This document shows, piece by piece, positions 60,558-64,000 of a DNA stretch of 64,000 bases. The notes under the pieces are model-generated. The model was not told the DNA's origin, searched no databases, and saw only the letters and a program-made list of their open reading frames with translations. The translations under genes were made by a program, and so were the position numbers. This DNA comes from Skermanella rosea. GTDB taxonomy: Bacteria; Pseudomonadota; Alphaproteobacteria; Azospirillales; Azospirillaceae. The DNA lies in contig NZ_CP086111.1 of the NCBI RefSeq assembly GCF_016806835.2, positions 1,871,001 to 1,935,000 on the forward strand. The letters are read 5' to 3'. Numbering within the stretch: position 1 is the first letter of the stretch; every line of letters begins with the position of its first letter.

Positions 60558-61910
60558 ATGATTGCATTCCCGTACCATCTGGTCCTGCTTGCCCGCCGCC
60601 TGGCGCTGGCCGTCCTGGTCATCACGCTGGCCGGAGCCGCGGGCGCCCGGGCCGAACTGCGCCTCGACATCACGCGCGGCAAGGTCGAGCCGATGCCGAT
60701 CGCGATTTCGACCTTCCACGGGCAGGCCGGTCCCGAAGTCCAGGTCGGCCGAGACATCGCCCAGGTGGTGTCGGCCAACCTGGAGAGGTCCGGCCTGTTC
60801 CGGCCGATCGACCCCAAGGCGCTGATCCAGGATGCCGCCTCGCTGCACAACCAGCCGCGGTTCGCCGACCTCAAGGTGATCAATGCCCAGGCGCTGGTCA
60901 GCGGCACCGTCCAGGGGCAGCCGGACGGCCGCCTGCGGGTCGAGTTCCGGCTGTGGGACGTGCTGGCCGAGCAGCAGATGACCGGTCTGGCCTATTTCAC
61001 CGTGCCGGAGAACTGGCGCCGGGTCGCCCACATCATCTCCGACGCGATCTACAAGCGGATCACGGGCGAGGAAGGCTATTTCGATACCCGTATCGTCTAC
61101 ATCTCGGAGACCGGGCCCGCCGACAAGCGGATCAAGCGCCTGGCGATCATGGACCAGGACGGCGAGAACCACCGTTTCCTGACCGACGGCAGGACGCTGG
61201 TGCTGACCCCGCGCTTCTCGCCCAGCGCGCCGGAAATCACCTATCTTTCGTATTTCAACAACAAGCCCCGGGTCTACCTCTTCAACATCGACTCCGGCCG
61301 CCAGGAGGTCCTGGGGGACTTCCCCGGCATGACGTTCGCGCCGCGCTTCTCGCCGGACGGCAACAAGGTGATCATGAGCCTGGCGACCTCGGGCAACTCC
61401 GACATCTATTCGATGGATCTGCGGACGCGCCGGGTCGACCAGCTGACCAACAGCCCGGCGATCGACACCTCGCCCTCCTACTCGCCCGACGGCCAGCGGA
61501 TCGTCTTCGAGTCGGACCGCGGGGGCACCCAGCAGCTCTACGTAATGGACGCGAGCGGCGGAAATGCGCAGCGGATCACCTTCGGCCAGGGCCGCTACGC
61601 GAGCCCGGTGTGGTCGCCGCGCGGGGACCTGATCGCCTTCACCAAGATCGCCAACGGGCGCTTTCATATCGGGGTGATTCGGCCCGACGGGACCGGCGAG
61701 CGCCTGCTGAACGAGGCTTTCCACGTCGAAGGGCCGACCTGGGCCCCGAATGGACGCGTTCTGATGTTCTTCCGCGAACGTCCGAGCGGCGAGGGGAATC
61801 GCAGCAGGACCGCGCGTTTGTACAGCGTCGACTTGACCGGGTTCAATGAACGCGAGGTCGTCACGCCGCTCGATGCTTCGGATCCTGCTTGGTCGCCCTT
61901 GATTCCTTAG
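60558..61910 (+). CDS. tolB: TolB periplasmic propeller protein
   Basis: 450 residues: signal peptide (ending AAGARAE), N-terminal TolB domain, then a six-bladed propeller with the repeated [15 protein letters not shown] motifs. Binds Pal and TolA. ATG 60558 gives a proper signal peptide; in-frame 60474 would add an unlikely leader and run through the tolA-tolB hairpin. Confidence 0.96.
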   Translation: MIAFPYHLVLLARRLALAVLVITLAGAAGARAELRLDITRGKVEPMPIAISTFHGQAGPEVQVGRDIAQVVSANLERSGLFRPIDPKALIQDAASLHNQPRFADLKVINAQALVSGTVQGQPDGRLRVEFRLWDVLAEQQMTGLAYFTVPENWRRVAHIISDAIYKRITGEEGYFDTRIVYISETGPADKRIKRLAIMDQDGENHRFLTDGRTLVLTPRFSPSAPEITYLSYFNNKPRVYLFNIDSGRQEVLGDFPGMTFAPRFSPDGNKVIMSLATSGNSDIYSMDLRTRRVDQLTNSPAIDTSPSYSPDGQRIVFESDRGGTQQLYVMDASGGNAQRITFGQGRYASPVWSPRGDLIAFTKIANGRFHIGVIRPDGTGERLLNEAFHVEGPTWAPNGRVLMFFRERPSGEGNRSRTARLYSVDLTGFNEREVVTPLDASDPAWSPLIP

Positions 61911-62073
61911 CGGTAACCATTTATTTTCGCGCTGCACGATCGACGCTAAGGTTAGACAGTCGGGAGATCGAAAACTTTCGGTAGACTGGGTTCGATGGAC
62001 TGGGCGGAGATTAGCGTCGGCCCGTTCGCTCTTCCGTGTTTGGTATCGTGTGTCGCTGTAGGGGGTTTTTCAG

Positions 62074-62568
62074 ATGCGTTTGAAGGTTCTGAGCCTGTTG
62101 GCTGCGGTAGTGCTGGTCGCCGCGTGCGAATCCACGCCGCAAGACGCCGGCTCGGCCGGTGCCGGTGGTGGGGCTACCGCCGGTGCGGCTCCGGTCCGGA
62201 CTGGTCCGGCTCCGGGCACACAGGAGGACCTGGTCGTCAATGTCGGCGACCGTGTGTTCTTCGGTTATGACAAGTTCGACCTGACTCCGGAGGCCCGGGC
62301 AACCCTGGACCGTCAGGCCGCTTGGCTGAACCAGTATCCGCGCGTCACCGTGACCGTCGAAGGTCACGCCGACGAGCGCGGCACCCGCGAGTACAACATC
62401 GCGTTGGGCGAGCGTCGCGCCAACTCGGTGCGCAACTACCTGCTGGCGCGTGGCGTCGATGCCAACCGCATCGCCACCACCAGCTACGGCAAGGAACGTC
62501 CGGCCGTCCTCGGTTCCAACGAGGCCGCCTGGGCGCAGAACCGCCGTGGCGTGACCACCGTCAACTAA
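62074..62568 (+). CDS. pal: Peptidoglycan-associated lipoprotein Pal
   Basis: 164 residues. Lipobox LVAAC gives an outer-membrane lipoprotein; the OmpA-like domain has VFFGYDKFDLTPEARATL and EGHADERGTREYNIALGERRA, the peptidoglycan-binding signature. Separated from tolB by 163 bases that probably hold its own promoter (AT-rich at 61915-61990). Confidence 0.97.
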   Translation: MRLKVLSLLAAVVLVAACESTPQDAGSAGAGGGATAGAAPVRTGPAPGTQEDLVVNVGDRVFFGYDKFDLTPEARATLDRQAAWLNQYPRVTVTVEGHADERGTREYNIALGERRANSVRNYLLARGVDANRIATTSYGKERPAVLGSNEAAWAQNRRGVTTVN

Positions 62569-62616
62569 GCTGACGGCGGACACGGCAGCAGCGGATGCAA
62601 GCCCGCTGACGAATGG

Positions 62617-62670
62617 GGCGCCACACCCAGCGGTTCCTGAACGGGCCGCCGGGTGTGGCGCCTTATTTTT
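62617..62670 (+). terminator. Terminator after pal
   Basis: Stem GGCGCCACACCC/GGGTGTGGCGCC (12 bp perfect, 62617-62628 and 62651-62662) followed by TTATTTTTG. Reads as an intrinsic terminator 49 bases beyond pal, so cpoB likely has its own promoter. Confidence 0.88.
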
Positions 62671-62805
62671 GCCTCCGGTTTCGGGTAAGGCGCGGAAATC
62701 CGCCCCGCATGCGGGGGGAGGGCGCCGCCCTGGCCGGCCGGCAGCCAAACAGACACTTTTGACGCAGCGGCAGGGACGGCCGGGTCCGATCAGGTTCGGG
62801 GAACA

Positions 62806-63789
62806 ATGATGGCGGTAGAGGCGATGGTTCGAGCGACAGGTAAACGGTTGACCGAAGGGTGCGGCGGAGCCGCGCTGCTTGCCGGCGCCAAGCCGGCCGG
62901 TTTCATGCTGACCGGCCTCATGCTGACGGGCCTGATGCTATGGTCCGGGCCGGCGTCGGCGCAGGCCGATATCAACATCCAGAACCGGCTGAACCGGCTG
63001 GAGAACGAAATCCAGACCCTCAACAGGCAGGTATACCGCGGCGGCACGGCGCCGGCCGGATCGTCCGCGGCGCCCGTGCCCGGGGGAGCGGGCGTCCCGC
63101 CCAGCCTCGCGGCCGACTTCGAAGTCCGGCTGTCGCGCCTGGAAAGCGAGCTTCAGACCCTGACCGGCAAGTACGAGGAAGCCACGTTCGGCATCACCCA
63201 GGCGCGGGAGCGGCTGGACAAGCTGGCATCCGACCTGGACTACCGGCTGAGCGAGATCGAGAGCAAGCTGAACGCCGAGCCGGCCGATCCCCAGGCCGCC
63301 GCCCCGGCCGCGAAGGCGCAGAGTCAGACCGCCGCGGCGCCGCCGAAACCGGCCCCGCAGCAGCCCCAGCAGCAGGTCACCGCCGCGGCGCGCCTGCCGG
63401 CCGGCTCGGCGCAGGAGCAGTACAATTACGCTTTCGGCCTGCTCCGCGCCGCCGACTACGCCAATGCCGAGGCGGCCCTGGGGCAGTTCGTCAAGAACCA
63501 CCCCGACAGCCCGCTGACCGGCAACGCCCAGTACTGGCTGGCCGAGACCTATTACGTCCGCGGCAAGTACAGCGACGCCGCCGTGGCGTTCGCCGAGGGA
63601 TACCAGAAGTACCCAAAGGGTTCGAAGGCCGCCGACAACCTCCTGAAGCTGGGCATGTCCCTGGGGCAGTTGAACCAGAAGAAGGAGGCCTGCGTCACCT
63701 TCCAGCAGCTCAACTCGGAATTCCCCGACGCTCCGGCGACGATCAAGCGTCGTGCCGACCAGGAACGAGGCCGGCTGAACTGCTCGTGA
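62806..63789 (+). CDS. cpoB: Cell division coordinator CpoB (YbgF)
   Basis: 327 residues: signal peptide (LMLTGLMLWSGPASAQA), a trimerising coiled coil (NIQNRLNRLENEIQTLNRQV), a low-complexity Ala/Pro linker, and C-terminal TPRs (EQYNYAFGLLRAADYANAEA, YWLAETYYVRGKYSDAAVAF). Couples peptidoglycan synthesis to Tol-driven outer-membrane constriction. ATG 62806 or 62809 can start it. Last gene of the tol-pal cluster. Confidence 0.95.
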   Translation: MMAVEAMVRATGKRLTEGCGGAALLAGAKPAGFMLTGLMLTGLMLWSGPASAQADINIQNRLNRLENEIQTLNRQVYRGGTAPAGSSAAPVPGGAGVPPSLAADFEVRLSRLESELQTLTGKYEEATFGITQARERLDKLASDLDYRLSEIESKLNAEPADPQAAAPAAKAQSQTAAAPPKPAPQQPQQQVTAAARLPAGSAQEQYNYAFGLLRAADYANAEAALGQFVKNHPDSPLTGNAQYWLAETYYVRGKYSDAAVAFAEGYQKYPKGSKAADNLLKLGMSLGQLNQKKEACVTFQQLNSEFPDAPATIKRRADQERGRLNCS

Positions 63790-63796
63790 GCCCGGG

Positions 63797-64000
63797 ATGA
63801 CCCGGGATCTCGTCGGCGACTTCTTCGATCTGATGGACCGCCTGGGACCGTTCGAACCGCGGCCCCGAGTCGCGGTCGGAGTGTCCGGCGGATCCGACAG
63901 CCTGGCGCTCTGCATCCTGATGAAGGCTTGGGCGGACCGGGTCGGCGGATCCCTGCTGGCCCTGACGGTCGATCATGGCCTGCGACATGATGCCGCAGCT
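63797..64000 (+). CDS. tilS: tRNA(Ile)-lysidine synthase TilS, 5' part
   Basis: The last 204 bases open with ATG 63797 and encode 68 residues: MTRDLVGDFFDLMDRLG, the PP-loop VGVSGGSDSLALC, and LALTVDHGLRHDAA, the N-type ATP-pyrophosphatase start of TilS, which makes lysidine in tRNA-Ile2 (CAU). The rest lies beyond the window. It follows cpoB by seven bases and is probably cotranscribed. Confidence 0.93.
   Translation, partial: MTRDLVGDFFDLMDRLGPFEPRPRVAVGVSGGSDSLALCILMKAWADRVGGSLLALTVDHGLRHDAAA

Noticed and set aside
58074-61937. 1287-codon open frame on the minus strand opposite ybgC-tolB
   Set aside because: Runs antisense through five confirmed genes, has arginine/leucine repeats mirroring the TolA repeats, and no ribosome binding site or domain.

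Overview
The window is 64 kb of high-GC chromosome from an alphaproteobacterium, most likely a Rhodospirillales/Azospirillaceae relative (Skermanella or Azospirillum type). This is judged from base composition, the gene order zapA - 6S RNA - fthC and ruvCAB - ybgC - tolQRAB - pal - cpoB - tilS, and alphaproteobacterial IS types. No database search was possible, so the genus is an inference.

Layout. 1-2015: 5' part of katG (minus), cut by the window edge. 3216-3950: a His-rich acidic orphan protein. 4059-13171: a roughly 9-kb island bounded by a 45-bp direct repeat of the 3' end of an elongator tRNA-Met gene (intact copy 13127-13203, minus). The island carries an IS3-family element split by an IS256-family element with an exact 8-bp target duplication. 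It also carries a translationally coupled two-gene operon: a HEPN/DUF4145-type domain plus SF1 helicase with a duplicated C-terminal module, then a helical-repeat protein with two cold-shock-like OB domains. Remnants of IS6 and ISAzo13 transposases close it. No integrase is visible. The helicase/repeat-protein pair is the best candidate here for a poorly described, possibly anti-mobile-element system.

13604-19852: mnmA, then a four-gene plus-strand operon (HAD-UbiA fusion, flippase-like membrane protein, DprE1-like oxidase, DprE2-like reductase) that reads as a polyprenyl-phosphate-arabinose route. 19850-34024: envelope and housekeeping genes (FkbM methyltransferase, tamB, GDSL hydrolase, AI-2E-family transporter, SH3 protein, HtrA-like protease, Pro-rich protein plus lipoprotein, aldo/keto reductase, NTF2-like protein, egtB). 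34025-35134: an orphan ParA-type ATPase with a C-terminal membrane segment.

35279-44084: a quinoprotein alcohol-oxidation locus. ABC permease/ATPase and a beta-propeller lie on the minus strand. Divergently on the plus strand lie c-type cytochrome, periplasmic binding protein, SoxYZ-like carrier, metallo-beta-lactamase-fold protein, a PQQ dehydrogenase with the Asp-Phe-Asp signature expected of lanthanide enzymes, and a LuxR-type response regulator. Next come a 30-bp inverted repeat, a truncated MmeI-type restriction-modification remnant, a secreted propeller-like protein and a LysR/DoxX divergent pair.

48031-64000: gap and tkt (minus), a coiled-coil protein, zapA, 6S RNA, fthC, a TIGR00282-type phosphoesterase, the brnTA toxin-antitoxin pair, yebC, ruvCAB, ybgC, the whole tol-pal cluster, and the start of tilS cut by the window end. 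Most of the rest is ordinary chromosome; the accessory DNA is concentrated at 4-13 kb and around 44-45 kb.
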